From JAMXLO01 sp963819855 (lineage in GTDB: Bacteria > Pseudomonadota > Alphaproteobacteria > Acetobacterales > Acetobacteraceae), in assembly GCA_963819855.1 (NCBI GenBank), contig CAWFYC010000021.1, forward strand, positions 372,001 through 436,000: a stretch of DNA of 64,000 nucleotides. Reading direction: 5' to 3'. Below the pieces are notes generated by a model that had not been told where the DNA came from, ran no database searches, and worked only from the letters and a program-made list of their open reading frames with translations. Numbering within the stretch: position 1 is the stretch's first letter; each line of letters opens with the position of its first letter. Position numbers and translations under genes: made by a program. Positions 9,223-17,289 of the stretch are shown piece by piece.

Positions 9223-9303
9223 CCCCCTCCCCAACTTCGCGGAGAGCGAGTTCAGCGCTCGATCCGCCCTCTCCCGCCAAGCGGGGGAGGATTGGGAAGG
9301 GGG
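9223..9303. repeat. GC-rich intergenic inverted repeat between convergent genes
   Basis: Outer arms CCCCCTCCCCAA (9223-9234) and TTGGGAAGGGGG (9292-9303) pair at 11 of 12 positions, and a second inner pairing, CTCCCGC with GCGGGGGAG around CAA, lies just inside the right arm. It fills the space between the convergent TauD-type and VOC genes. It may act as a bidirectional terminator; similar C-rich/G-rich intergenic palindromes are common repeats in high-GC alphaproteobacteria. No second copy is visible in this window. Confidence 0.6.
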
Positions 9304-9311
9304 CGTCAGTA

Positions 9312-9722
9312 TCAGTGCGCCGGCGTCTCGGCCGCCGGGAAGTTGCACTCCACCGCGATGCCGTCGGGATCGTAGTAAAACAGCTGCGTCATGTTTAGCC
9401 GCGGCAGCACCCGCTCATTGTACTTGATCTTGTGCTGCTCCAGGTTTGCCTTCATGTCCTTCAGTCCCTCGCAGGCGAAGGCGATGTGGTCCAGCCGGCC
9501 GGTTTTCGCCGGATCGGTCGCCGCGTCGTTGATTGACTCGACCTCCGGCCGATGCCCGACCAGGTGCACCGTCGGCACGCCGCCGCAGTAGAGCCAGTAG
9601 CCGGGGAAATCCAATGGCGGCCGGTCGCCGACCGCCAGACCGACAACGTCGGTATAGAAATCCTTCGTCGCGTCCAGATCGCGTGCCATGATCGTGTAGT
9701 GGTTGAGCGACATCGCGGGCAT
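9312..9722 (-). CDS. VOC-family (glyoxalase/bleomycin-resistance/dioxygenase fold) protein
   Basis: 136-residue single-unit VOC protein with two beta-alpha-beta-beta-beta modules. The first strand carries NHYTIMARDLDATKDFYTDVVGL with His7 as likely metal ligand, and the last strand FYYDPDGIAVECNFP carries the Glu ligand. Such proteins include metal-dependent lyases, isomerases and extradiol dioxygenases, and the class cannot be narrowed from sequence. A GGAGG site precedes the start. It follows the acyl-CoA-dehydrogenase-like gene by 12 bases and is last in a three-gene minus-strand operon with it and the DapA-like aldolase gene. Confidence 0.85.
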   Translation of the reverse strand: MPAMSLNHYTIMARDLDATKDFYTDVVGLAVGDRPPLDFPGYWLYCGGVPTVHLVGHRPEVESINDAATDPAKTGRLDHIAFACEGLKDMKANLEQHKIKYNERVLPRLNMTQLFYYDPDGIAVECNFPAAETPAH

Positions 9723-9734
9723 GTTGTTCCTCCG

Positions 9735-10868
9735 TCAGAATGCGTTTTCCGGCTCCATGCCGAACAGTATCTGTCCGACCAACTCGTAGTGAAGCTGCCG
9801 CCCTTGCGACTGCTGCGCCACCGTGTGGATGTCGCGCAGTCGCTGCTCGAACGGCTGCTCCTCGAACACCGCCATCGATCCGGTGGCATGATACAGCGCG
9901 TTGACGATCTCGCGCGACTGCTGGATCGCCCAGGTGGAGGCCAGCCGGATCATCGCCCGGTCCTCCGGGGTCTGCGCGCCCGTCGCTTCGACGTGACCCC
10001 ACGCTGCCTCCCAGGTCGTGTGCAGGAACGCGCGCGCCGAGCGCCAGCGTGCCTCGCACTGCGCAAGCTGCGACTGCACCACGTTGTTCTCGCGCATCGG
10101 CTTCGATGCGCCGCGCGATACCTTGTTGGCCGGCAGGTTCAGGAAGTCGTCGATCGTGCCGCGCGCGATACCCAGACCGACACCGGCGAAGCCGCACGAA
10201 TACAACTGGTTGCTGGTGAAACGGTATAGCAGCCCGTCCTCCCGCCGCTCCGCCGGATCGTCGCGCGACGCGGAGAAACGCTGCGGCACGAACAGATCCT
10301 TCACCACGTATTCGTCGCTGGCGGTGCCCCGCAGGCCGATCGTGTGCCAGATGTCGTTCATCTGCACACTGGATTTCGGAAACAGCATGGTGCGCACCTT
10401 GCCGGTGCCCGCGACCGGCATATGCGCGCCGAGCCACTTCGCGTGGTGACAGCCGCTGGCGAAGCGCCACTTGCCGCTGATGCGGTAGCCGTTGTCGACC
10501 GGCTGCGCCTCGTAAGCCGCGCCGGGCGGACCCCACGCAAGTATGCCGGTCGGTGGACCGAACATCTCGCAGGCGACCTCCCGGTCGAGATATGCCGCGG
10601 TCATTGAGCAGCCGTTGTTCTGCCCGACGCACCACGCGACAGAGGCGTTGGTCTGCGCCAGTGCCTCGGTCACCTGGGTAAACAGCACCGGCCGCATCTC
10701 CGCCCCGCCGAGAAATCGAGGCTGCAGCATGCGAAAGAAGCCGCCATCGATCAGTGCCGCCACCACGTGCTCGGGCAGTTCGCGGCGTTGCTCGACCTCG
10801 TCGCCGGCTTTCTCCAGCATCGGCGCCAGGTCGCGCGCGCGTTGGATAAATTCGGAGCCGTCACTCAT
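9735..10868 (-). CDS. acyl-CoA dehydrogenase-like flavoprotein (HsaA/HpaH-type monooxygenase group)
   Basis: 377-residue protein of the acyl-CoA dehydrogenase fold. The N-terminal helical domain has LPEHVVAALIDGGFFRML; the middle strand domain has GKWRFASGCHHAKWLGA, typical of the type-2 C-terminal subgroup that includes two-component flavin monooxygenases (HsaA, HpaH-like, SoxC/DszC) rather than true beta-oxidation enzymes; the last 120 residues form the helical bundle. The start overlaps the stop of the upstream DapA-like gene (ATGA at 10865-10868). No flavin reductase partner is visible nearby. Likely role: oxidation or hydroxylation of a small aromatic or heterocyclic substrate whose product may be handled by the VOC and aldolase neighbours. 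Confidence 0.82.
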   Translation of the reverse strand: MSDGSEFIQRARDLAPMLEKAGDEVEQRRELPEHVVAALIDGGFFRMLQPRFLGGAEMRPVLFTQVTEALAQTNASVAWCVGQNNGCSMTAAYLDREVACEMFGPPTGILAWGPPGAAYEAQPVDNGYRISGKWRFASGCHHAKWLGAHMPVAGTGKVRTMLFPKSSVQMNDIWHTIGLRGTASDEYVVKDLFVPQRFSASRDDPAERREDGLLYRFTSNQLYSCGFAGVGLGIARGTIDDFLNLPANKVSRGASKPMRENNVVQSQLAQCEARWRSARAFLHTTWEAAWGHVEATGAQTPEDRAMIRLASTWAIQQSREIVNALYHATGSMAVFEEQPFEQRLRDIHTVAQQSQGRQLHYELVGQILFGMEPENAF

Positions 10869-11737
10869 GCCCGCTGCTCTAACCTATCCAGCAACGCGGC
10901 AACGCCGGCGCCAGCGGCGGCATCGACGGCACGCAGCGGCGGGCGCATGTTGCGCCAGATCTGTTCACCGGTCATTGCGGCCAGTGCTGCCTTCAGCAGC
11001 GGAATGCCGTTGATCGGTGCACAGGCTTGCTCGATCGCCGCCTGCGCGGTTGCATCGTCGAACAAACGGCGGAGCAGTGCTGGCACCAGATTGGCCATAC
11101 CACAGATCGTGCCCCGTCCGCCGGCGGCAAGCGCTCGCACGATCAGCACCTCGGCGCCGACCAGCGATGCGATGTCCGGTGCCGCAGCGCGGAACGCGAG
11201 GAACGACGCGAAGTCACCGCTGCTGTCCTTCACACCCGACACCGTCGCACCGTAGCGCGCGCGCAAGCGGCCCAGCACAGCCGCCGGTACCGGCACGCCG
11301 CATACCTGCGGGATGTGGTACAGGCAGGCGCTGAGTCGCGCGTCGGCAATGCGGTCCAGAACGGCAGCAAATGCGTCCTCGATGCCCTGCGGCGACACGC
11401 CGGCGAAGTAATAGGGCGGCAGCAGAAGACACCGCGTAATGCCCAGACCGAGCATACTTTTGGTCAGCGTCACCGTATCAACAATCGCGGGACAGCCAGT
11501 GCCCAACGCCAGTTTTGCCGGGGGAACCCCGGTGCCCAGCACGGCCTCGGCCGCGGCCAGGCGCTCCGCGATTGAGAACGATGGTCCCTCGCCGCAACTG
11601 CCGAACAGCACCAGCCCGTCGCAGCCGGCACGCAGCAACCGTTGCACGTGGCGCGCCAATGCGGCGTGGTCGATCATGCCGGCGGTATCGGTCGGCGTCG
11701 TGGCAGCCGCCCATAATCCTGTGATGGGGTCCGGCAT
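10865..11737 (-). CDS. dihydrodipicolinate synthase (DapA/NanA)-family lyase
   Basis: 290-residue class I aldolase-type TIM barrel. Schiff-base Lys170 lies in SGVKDSSGDF and the catalytic Tyr140 in CLYHIPQVCG; the substrate-carboxylate loop is FGSCGEGPS, where DapA has GTTGE. The start at 11737 is backed by AGGAG just upstream; longer in-frame extensions are unlikely. The family contains DapA, NanA, KDG aldolase/dehydratase and hydratase-aldolases of aromatic breakdown, and with the monooxygenase-like and VOC neighbours a catabolic aldolase or dehydratase is more likely than lysine synthesis. It is divergent from fucU with a 107-base intergenic region that probably holds both promoters. Confidence 0.87.
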   Translation of the reverse strand: MPDPITGLWAAATTPTDTAGMIDHAALARHVQRLLRAGCDGLVLFGSCGEGPSFSIAERLAAAEAVLGTGVPPAKLALGTGCPAIVDTVTLTKSMLGLGITRCLLLPPYYFAGVSPQGIEDAFAAVLDRIADARLSACLYHIPQVCGVPVPAAVLGRLRARYGATVSGVKDSSGDFASFLAFRAAAPDIASLVGAEVLIVRALAAGGRGTICGMANLVPALLRRLFDDATAQAAIEQACAPINGIPLLKAALAAMTGEQIWRNMRPPLRAVDAAAGAGVAALLDRLEQRA

Positions 11738-11844
11738 CCTCGTCTCCTGCGGCACTATGTTGGCGACCAGCCTGCCACCGAACGGTGATTGCGGCCATCC
11801 CCGCGGCTGCCTAAGTTTTGCTCTGTCCGATCCGGAGGCCGTCC

Positions 11845-12282
11845 ATGCTGCGAGGCATCCATCCGCTGCTGTCACCCGATCTGCTGCACGCGCTCGCCGC
11901 CATGGGACACGGCGACCGCATCGCCATCGTGGATGCCAATTTCCCCGCGCTCAGCCACGCGAAGCGATGTATCCAGCTACCAGGGGTCGCGGCGCCCGCA
12001 GTGCTGGAAGCGATACTGTCCGTGCTGCCGATAGACGACTTCGAGCCACATCCCGTGTCGGTGATGCAGGTCGTCGGCGATGCCGCGATGATCCCGGAGG
12101 CGGTGCGCGAATTCGCGACCATCCTGAAGCACAACGATCTCGCCCCGCCGGCCCGGCTGGATCGGCACGCCTTCTACCGCGCCACAGCCGAGGCGTTCGC
12201 CGTGGTGCAGACCGGCGAACGTCGGTTCTATGGCAACATCCTGCTGACCAAGGGAGTCTTGCCGCCGGACGCGCCCACATGA
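11845..12282 (+). CDS. fucU: RbsD/FucU-family sugar mutarotase
   Basis: 145-residue cytosolic mutarotase that interconverts anomers of L-fucose or a related sugar. Diagnostic segments are LRGIHPLLSPDLLHALA, MGHGDRIAIVDANFP with the catalytic His, and the C-terminal RRFYGNILLTKGV. ATG 11845 has GGAGG at an ideal distance, so an in-frame ATG nine codons upstream is not used. The stop overlaps the start of the amidohydrolase gene (ATGA at 12279-12282). FucU beside a fuconolactonase-like hydrolase suggests a fragment of a non-phosphorylative L-fucose-type pathway; no dehydrogenase or dehydratase of that pathway is present in the window. Confidence 0.9.
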   Translation: MLRGIHPLLSPDLLHALAAMGHGDRIAIVDANFPALSHAKRCIQLPGVAAPAVLEAILSVLPIDDFEPHPVSVMQVVGDAAMIPEAVREFATILKHNDLAPPARLDRHAFYRATAEAFAVVQTGERRFYGNILLTKGVLPPDAPT

Positions 12283-13109
12283 TTCGCGTCGATGCCCATC
12301 ACCACGTCTGGCGCATCGCGCGTGGCGACTATGGCTGGCTGACAGCCGACCTGCCGATCCATCGCGACTTTATGCTCGATGATCTGCGCCCACTGCTCGG
12401 TGATGTCACCGCGACCGTGCTGGTGCAGGCGGCAGCTACCCAAGCAGAGACTGCGTTCATGCTTGAGGTAGCGCAAAATTCGGCAGGCTTGGTTCGTGGC
12501 GTCGTTGGTTGGGCGGATTTCGCCGACCGCGAGGCGCCCGCCCGCATTGCGGCACTGGCACGCGAGCCGCTGCTGAAAGGGCTGCGGCCCATGTTGCAGG
12601 ACATTGCGGACACCGACTGGCTTTTGTGTGCCGAAGCCCTACCGGCGATTGCGGCCCTGATCGAGGCGGAACTGTGCTTCGATGCATTAATTCAGCCCCG
12701 CCATCTGCGAATGCTGCTGCGACTGTGCGCGCGGCATCCGTCACTGCGACTGGTGATCGACCACTGTGCCAAACCCGCGATCGCAACCGGTGGCTGGCAA
12801 CCCTGAGCAGACGACATCGCCCGCGTCGCGCGCGAGACACAGGCGTTTTGTAAGCTGTCCGGCCTGGTAACAGAGGCTGCGAAGGATTGGCTTGTGGATG
12901 ATCTGCGACGTTATATAGACTTTGTCATGGATTGCTTCGGTCCTGAGCGCCTGATGTGGGGCAGCGACTGGCCGGTGGTCAATCTGGCTGGCGGGTACGC
13001 ACGCTGGCGCGAGGCCGCTGTCGCGTTGTTCGCTGCACTATCCACGTATGAGCGCGATGCAATCCTGGGTGGCACAGCTCTGAAATTCTACGATCTGACA
13101 AGGCACTAG
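12279..13109 (+). pseudogene. amidohydrolase-2 family lactonase (L-fuconolactonase-like) interrupted by one in-frame TGA
   Basis: TIM-barrel amidohydrolase that would open a sugar lactone. One continuous frame of 277 codons runs from ATG 12279 to TAG 13107-13109 except for TGA at 12804-12806. Metal-ligand motif DAHHHVW (H7, H9) and VIDHCAKP lie before the stop; FCKLSGLVTEA and MWGSDWPVVN, with the catalytic Asp, lie after it. The stop sits in GGWQP-stop-ADDIARVA, where relatives have a Trp, so TGG to TGA is the simplest change. No frameshift or other decay is seen, which suggests a recent mutation, a sequencing error or readthrough. As written, the first 175 residues lack the C-terminal active-site Asp and should be inactive. 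It is translationally coupled to fucU. Confidence 0.85.
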
Positions 13110-13120
13110 CAAAATTTGCT
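13108..13120. promoter_or_regulatory. AT-rich 13-bp palindrome upstream of mucR-like gene
   Basis: AGCAAAATTTGCT has six-base arms around a central A, overlaps the TAG of the preceding gene and lies about 40 bases before the MucR start. It is AT-rich in an otherwise GC-rich window. MucR/Ros proteins bind AT-rich targets and often repress their own genes, so this may be an autoregulatory operator. A related TAATTTGCTA occurs at 63951-63960 upstream of the second MucR gene. Binding is inference. Confidence 0.35.
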
Positions 13121-13160
13121 GAAATAACGTTAGTGTCCGCGCGGGTTGAAGGGGCGAACA

Positions 13161-13595
13161 ATGAACGAATCGACTGACCAGGTCCTCGGGCTGACCGCCC
13201 AGATCGTGTCGGCGCATGTGCGGCATAATTCCGTCGCGCCGGATGCACTGCCTGGATTGATTCAGGAGGTGTACCGGGCGTTGCTGAACATCGGACAACA
13301 ACCGGCGCAGGTAGAGAAGGTGGCGCCGGCTGTGCCAGTGAAGCAGTCGATCCGGCAGGACCGCATCATCTGCCTGGAAGACGGCAAGAGCTTCTCCATG
13401 CTGAAGCGGCATCTGATGACCGACCACAAGCTGACGCCGCAGCAGTATCGCGAGAAGTGGGGCCTGCCTCGCGATTACCCGATGGTGGCGCCGGACTATG
13501 CGAAGACGCGGTCCGCGCTGGCCAAGAAGATCGGACTCGGGCGGAAGGCCGGCAGGCCGGTGAAGCGCGCCGCCGGTCGCCGCAAGCGCGGCTGA
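13161..13595 (+). CDS. MucR/Ros-family transcriptional regulator
   Basis: 144-residue global regulator of the MucR family, which in alphaproteobacteria binds AT-rich promoter DNA and silences surface, motility and cell-cycle genes in an H-NS-like way. The N-terminal oligomerisation part (LTAQIVSAHVRHNSV, about 11-25) is followed by the degenerate zinc-finger region CLEDGKSFSMLKRHLMTDHK (C71, H84, H89; the second Cys of Ros is Asp) and the family signature WGLPRDYPMVAPDYA. The C-terminal tail GRKAGRPVKRAAGRRKRG is very basic and contains an AT-hook-like GRP core. ATG 13161 follows AAGGGG; an upstream TTG is rejected. A paralogue lies at 63332-63811. Confidence 0.93.
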   Translation: MNESTDQVLGLTAQIVSAHVRHNSVAPDALPGLIQEVYRALLNIGQQPAQVEKVAPAVPVKQSIRQDRIICLEDGKSFSMLKRHLMTDHKLTPQQYREKWGLPRDYPMVAPDYAKTRSALAKKIGLGRKAGRPVKRAAGRRKRG

Positions 13596-13619
13596 CATCG
13601 GCCGGTTGTCCGCGATGGG

Positions 13620-14039
13620 ATGATCCGGATCACGCCAGCCATAGCGATCGACGAGAAGGCGATCGTCGAGAGTTTCGTGCGTGCGTCGGGACCTGGCGGG
13701 CAGAACGTCAACAAGGTCGCAACCGCGGTGCAGTTGCGGTTCGATCTGGCGATGTCCGGTCTGTCGGAGAACGTGCAGGCGCGGTTGCGTGCGCTCGCCG
13801 GCAGACGCGTCACCCAGCAGGGCGATCTGTTGATCACCGCACAGCGTTTTCGCACGCAGGAGCGCAATCGGCAGGCGGCGCTGGATTCGCTGATCCGACT
13901 GATCCTACGTGCGGCGGAACCGCCGGTGCCGCGCATCGCCACACGCCCGACCTTTGCCTCCCGACGTAGGCGGCTACAGACCAAGGCGCATCGCGCACGA
14001 ATCAAACAGACCAGAAACACGGCTTCTGATGAAGAATGA
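13620..14039 (+). CDS. arfB: alternative ribosome-rescue factor ArfB (peptidyl-tRNA hydrolase)
   Basis: 139-residue stop-codon-independent release factor that frees ribosomes stalled on non-stop mRNA. The catalytic GGQ loop is in RASGPGGQNVNKVATAV (about 22-38), and the C-terminal tail RRRRLQTKAHRARIKQTR is the positively charged helix that enters the empty mRNA channel. Length matches E. coli YaeJ (140). It begins 24 bases after mucR and may be transcribed with it. Confidence 0.94.
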   Translation: MIRITPAIAIDEKAIVESFVRASGPGGQNVNKVATAVQLRFDLAMSGLSENVQARLRALAGRRVTQQGDLLITAQRFRTQERNRQAALDSLIRLILRAAEPPVPRIATRPTFASRRRRLQTKAHRARIKQTRNTASDEE

Positions 14040-14048
14040 GCAGGTCGG

Positions 14049-14783
14049 CTACCATGCATTCAGTCCGCGCGCGATCAGCAAAACTGCCAGCACGGACAGC
14101 GTCACCAAAGCGGTGATGCGGTGGTGATACGGCGCCGAACGGCTAAATCCCCAATTGCCGATATAGGTTCCCCCGATCAGCACCGGCACCGACCCGAGCG
14201 ACCATAGCAGGATGTCGCGATCGATCAGGCCCTTCCATATCATCAGCAGCAGCGACAGCACCGCCGCTAGCATGAAATAGATGATGGACGTGGCGCGCAC
14301 GACTGCCGCGCGACGTGACAAGGCCATCAGATAGACCACGATCGGCGGGCCGCCCATCGAGGCAAGCCCGTTCATCACGCCGGCGACGAGTCCAACGGTT
14401 GCTGTCAACCCGCGCGATGGACTTGGCGGCAACCGAAGCCCGCGCCACAAGAGCAATACGGAAGCAAGGATCACGCCGCCGATCGCGAGCCGCACCGGAT
14501 CGGCGGGCAACGCAGTCAGTGCCACCATGCCGATCGGTATGCCCAGCACCATTCCCGGACTCAGTCCACGTACCGCGTGCCAGTGGCACAGCCGCCAGGC
14601 GTTCCGCAGTCCGACCACGCCAACGATTACCTGCAACACCACGACGAACGGCACCACTTTGGCCGGCGGCAGTACAAGGCTGAGTAACGGCACCGCGGCG
14701 AGGCCGAAACCGAACCCGGTGAAGCCGCGCAGCAGTGCGGCAGCAAATACTCCGAACACGGCGATCATCAGCGTTTCCACCAT
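14049..14783 (-). CDS. TauE/SafE-family membrane protein (sulfite/organic-anion exporter type)
   Basis: 244-residue inner-membrane protein with about eight hydrophobic segments in two repeats. The N-terminal repeat has LRGFTGFGFGLAAVPLLSLVLPP and the second VAGVMNGLASMGGPPIVVYLM, both characteristic of the TauE/SafE/DUF81 family. The family moves sulfite, sulfoacetate and other anions, usually outward; substrate unknown here. ATG 14783 is the start that gives the normal length; the ribosome site is weak. It converges on arfB (nine bases between the stops) and is divergent from the TTC38-like gene. Confidence 0.88.
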   Translation of the reverse strand: MVETLMIAVFGVFAAALLRGFTGFGFGLAAVPLLSLVLPPAKVVPFVVVLQVIVGVVGLRNAWRLCHWHAVRGLSPGMVLGIPIGMVALTALPADPVRLAIGGVILASVLLLWRGLRLPPSPSRGLTATVGLVAGVMNGLASMGGPPIVVYLMALSRRAAVVRATSIIYFMLAAVLSLLLMIWKGLIDRDILLWSLGSVPVLIGGTYIGNWGFSRSAPYHHRITALVTLSVLAVLLIARGLNAW

Positions 14784-14873
14784 CGTGGGCCCAGCCTCTG
14801 CCTGTGCCGCGGCGCGTGTCCAGGCGCGGGGATTGGTGCCATGCTGAACGTCGGCGGCAGGCGAGAGGCAGCG

Positions 14874-16223
14874 ATGCATCGAGACGCTCACGGGTTGGAG
14901 GTGACGGCAGCATCCGCGGCGGCGGTACAGGCATTCGACCACACGCTGGTCGGCTATCTGGGTTATCGCGCTGATACTCCGCAGCGCACGGCGACGCTGT
15001 TGGAGGCCGACCCCGGGTTCGGACTGGCGCATTGCCTGAAGGGCTATTTCGCGATGCTGGCCTACAAGCAGGCCGCGGTGCCGATCGCCGAAGTTGCCGC
15101 GGCGGATGCGGCGCGCCTCACCGCACAGGCGACACCGCGCGAACGTGCGCATGTCGCGGCGTTGCGGCGCTGGATCGACGGCGAGCCGGACCGTGCCGCG
15201 GACATCTGGGAACAGATCCTGGCGCAGCATCCGCGCGACATCCTGGCCTTCCGACTGGCCCATTTCGTAAATTTCTGGCTTGGGCGACCGGATGCCATGC
15301 TGGCATCGGTGCTTGGCGTCGAACGGCATTGGAGCGAAGATCTGCCTGGCTTCAACGCCATCCTCGGCTGTCGCTGTTTCGCGCATGAGGAATGCGGCCA
15401 CTACACCGAGGCGGAAGCGTCGGGCCGAACTGCAATCGACCGCGATCCCGGCGATCTGTGGGCCGCACACGGTGTGGCGCATGTGCTGGAAATGCAGGGC
15501 AGGCGAGGCGAGGGCATCGTTTGGATCGATAGTCTGCGCGGCAACTGGGACGAGGCGAACAACCTCCGCCACCATCTCTGGTGGCACGCCGCGATGTTCC
15601 GGCTGGAACGCGGCGACATGGATGGCGTGCTGGCGCTGTACGACGGCGAATTCCGCAATCTGACGTCGCGACTGACCGAGGCGCTGCCCGACCTTTATAT
15701 CGACGTGCAGAACGCCGCCTCGATGTTGTTTCGGCTGCAACGACATGGCGCCGATGTCGGCGATCGCTGGGAGGAACTGGCGGACCACGCCGAGGCACGG
15801 ATCGGCGACTGCCTGTCCGCGTTCACCTTGCCGCACTGGATGATGGCGCTCGGTGCAACCGGCCGCTACGCCGCGGCACATCGCATGTTGGAGGCGACGC
15901 GAGCTTTCGCACAGAGCCCGGGAATCACTGCAATGTTGATTGCGCGTTATGCGCTGCCGGTCTGCGAGGCGGTGCTGGCACACGCGCGCGGCGAATTCAC
16001 GCTGGCGGTCGCGGCGACGCGTCCGGCACTCGCCGGTATGTATCGCCTCGGCGGCAGCCACGCGCAGCAGGACGTGCTGGAACAGCTCTATCTCGACGCC
16101 GCTATGAAGGCGGGCCTGCATGACGATGCACGGCTGCTGCTGGAACGCGTCGCCGGCCGCCATCCGCTGCCGCCGCAGCGCCGCACCGGTTACGCTGCGG
16201 CAGCACGCACTGTCGGGCTGTGA
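14874..16223 (+). CDS. TTC38-like tetratricopeptide-repeat protein
   Basis: 449-residue all-helical protein matching the TTC38 family, which is better known from animals but occurs in many bacteria. Family landmarks: ERAHVAALRRWIDGEPDRA, LWAAHGVAHVLEMQGR, LRHHLWWHAAMFRLERGD, LIARYALPVCEAVLAHARG and RLGGSHAQQDVLEQLYLDAAM. The biochemical function of the family is unknown; TPR folds usually bind proteins or peptides. ATG 14874 follows GAGAGG and is preferred to an ATG 11 codons upstream. It heads a run of four co-directional genes with 16-base or shorter spacing. Confidence 0.85.
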   Translation: MHRDAHGLEVTAASAAAVQAFDHTLVGYLGYRADTPQRTATLLEADPGFGLAHCLKGYFAMLAYKQAAVPIAEVAAADAARLTAQATPRERAHVAALRRWIDGEPDRAADIWEQILAQHPRDILAFRLAHFVNFWLGRPDAMLASVLGVERHWSEDLPGFNAILGCRCFAHEECGHYTEAEASGRTAIDRDPGDLWAAHGVAHVLEMQGRRGEGIVWIDSLRGNWDEANNLRHHLWWHAAMFRLERGDMDGVLALYDGEFRNLTSRLTEALPDLYIDVQNAASMLFRLQRHGADVGDRWEELADHAEARIGDCLSAFTLPHWMMALGATGRYAAAHRMLEATRAFAQSPGITAMLIARYALPVCEAVLAHARGEFTLAVAATRPALAGMYRLGGSHAQQDVLEQLYLDAAMKAGLHDDARLLLERVAGRHPLPPQRRTGYAAAARTVGL

Positions 16224-16239
16224 AACGGAGGTCGATACC

Positions 16240-17289
16240 ATGAATGCCGTGACCGGCGCTCTACTGATCGGCAGCGTGCCGCTGCCTGATGCCGAGACCG
16301 TGTTCCGCACCGTCGCAAGCGAACTTGGCCCTCATCTCGCTCGCATCCCTGACGGCGAGACCGGCAATCGCGGCCGCTGGATCTGGTGGCAGCGCGAGAT
16401 GCTGCTGCATCACCCCGCGATGGAACCCGACACCGACACGCCGCCATTCGAAGTCCGCCAATGGGACGGTGCGGTGATTCGCACCACCGACTGGTTGCGC
16501 TTCCGGTCCGGCGTCGATCCGACGACAGTGACGTTCGACACCGGCTACGCCGCGGCGGCGCGCAAGTCCTATGCCACCTTCCGCCGCTTGCGCGAGGCCG
16601 GTGAAATTCCCGCCGGCATGCGCTTCCAGGTCTGTCTGCCCACGCCGATGGCGTCCGGCTACATGTATGTCAGCCCCTCGTCGCTCGCCGCCTATCTGCC
16701 GGCCTACGAACGCGCGCTGATCAAGGCGTTGCGCGATATCGCCGATACTATCCCGCATCGTGATCTGTCGATCCAATGGGACGTCTGCCAGGAGGTCCTG
16801 GTGTTCGAACACTATTTCCCGCACCGCCCACCCAGTTACAAGGCCGACATCGCCGCCGAACTGGCGCGGCTCGGCGACGCGGTACCCGACGATGTCGAGT
16901 GCGGCTACCACCTTTGCTACGGTTCGCCGCGCGACGAACACCTGATCATGCCGAAGGACACGGCGATCATGGTCGAGATGGCGCGCGATCTGAGAGCTGG
17001 CCTGCGCCGGCGGATGGATTTCCTGCATCTACCGGTGCCGAAGGACCGCGCGGACGATAGGTATTTCGCCCCGCTCGGCGAGTTGTCGCTGCCGGCGGAT
17101 ACCGCGCTGTATCTCGGCCTGATCCATTATGCCGACGCGGAAGGCGACCGCGCGCGCATTGCCGCCGCACGCAGGGTGGTACGGCAATTCGGCGTCGCCA
17201 CAGAATGCGGCTGGGGCCGCACCGATCCGACACGGATAGCCAGCCTGTTGGCGGCGCATCGAAACGCCATCGAGGGCGCCACGCATTGA
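16240..17289 (+). CDS. MetE-like (UROD/MetE superfamily) protein
   Basis: 349-residue TIM-barrel protein related to the catalytic half of cobalamin-independent methionine synthase, with a potential zinc-binding Cys near the C-terminus in ATECGWGRTDP. It is far too short to be MetE itself (about 750 residues) and lacks its N-terminal domain, so methyl transfer to homocysteine is not assured. Segments such as LARIPDGETGNRGRWIWWQ and RFQVCLPTPMASGYMYV belong to a bacterial subgroup found among catabolic genes. ATG 16240 follows CGGAGG. It overlaps the next gene by one base (TGATG), so it is probably translated with it. Confidence 0.8.
   Translation: MNAVTGALLIGSVPLPDAETVFRTVASELGPHLARIPDGETGNRGRWIWWQREMLLHHPAMEPDTDTPPFEVRQWDGAVIRTTDWLRFRSGVDPTTVTFDTGYAAAARKSYATFRRLREAGEIPAGMRFQVCLPTPMASGYMYVSPSSLAAYLPAYERALIKALRDIADTIPHRDLSIQWDVCQEVLVFEHYFPHRPPSYKADIAAELARLGDAVPDDVECGYHLCYGSPRDEHLIMPKDTAIMVEMARDLRAGLRRRMDFLHLPVPKDRADDRYFAPLGELSLPADTALYLGLIHYADAEGDRARIAAARRVVRQFGVATECGWGRTDPTRIASLLAAHRNAIEGATH

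Noticed and set aside
10865..11737. Lysine-biosynthesis DapA
   Set aside because: The loop reads GSCGEG rather than GTTGE, and neighbours are catabolic; a DapA-family lyase of other function is more likely.
12804..12806. TGA read as selenocysteine or as a reassigned Trp codon
   Set aside because: The position is a Trp in relatives rather than Cys, no selenocysteine insertion hairpin is evident, and TGA is a normal stop for many genes in the window, so global reassignment is excluded.
13146..13160. Five-codon N-terminal extension of the first MucR from TTG
   Set aside because: ATG 13161 has AAGGGG at ideal spacing; the extension would overlap that site.
16240..17289. Full cobalamin-independent methionine synthase MetE
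   Set aside because: It has less than half the required length and lacks the N-terminal domain.
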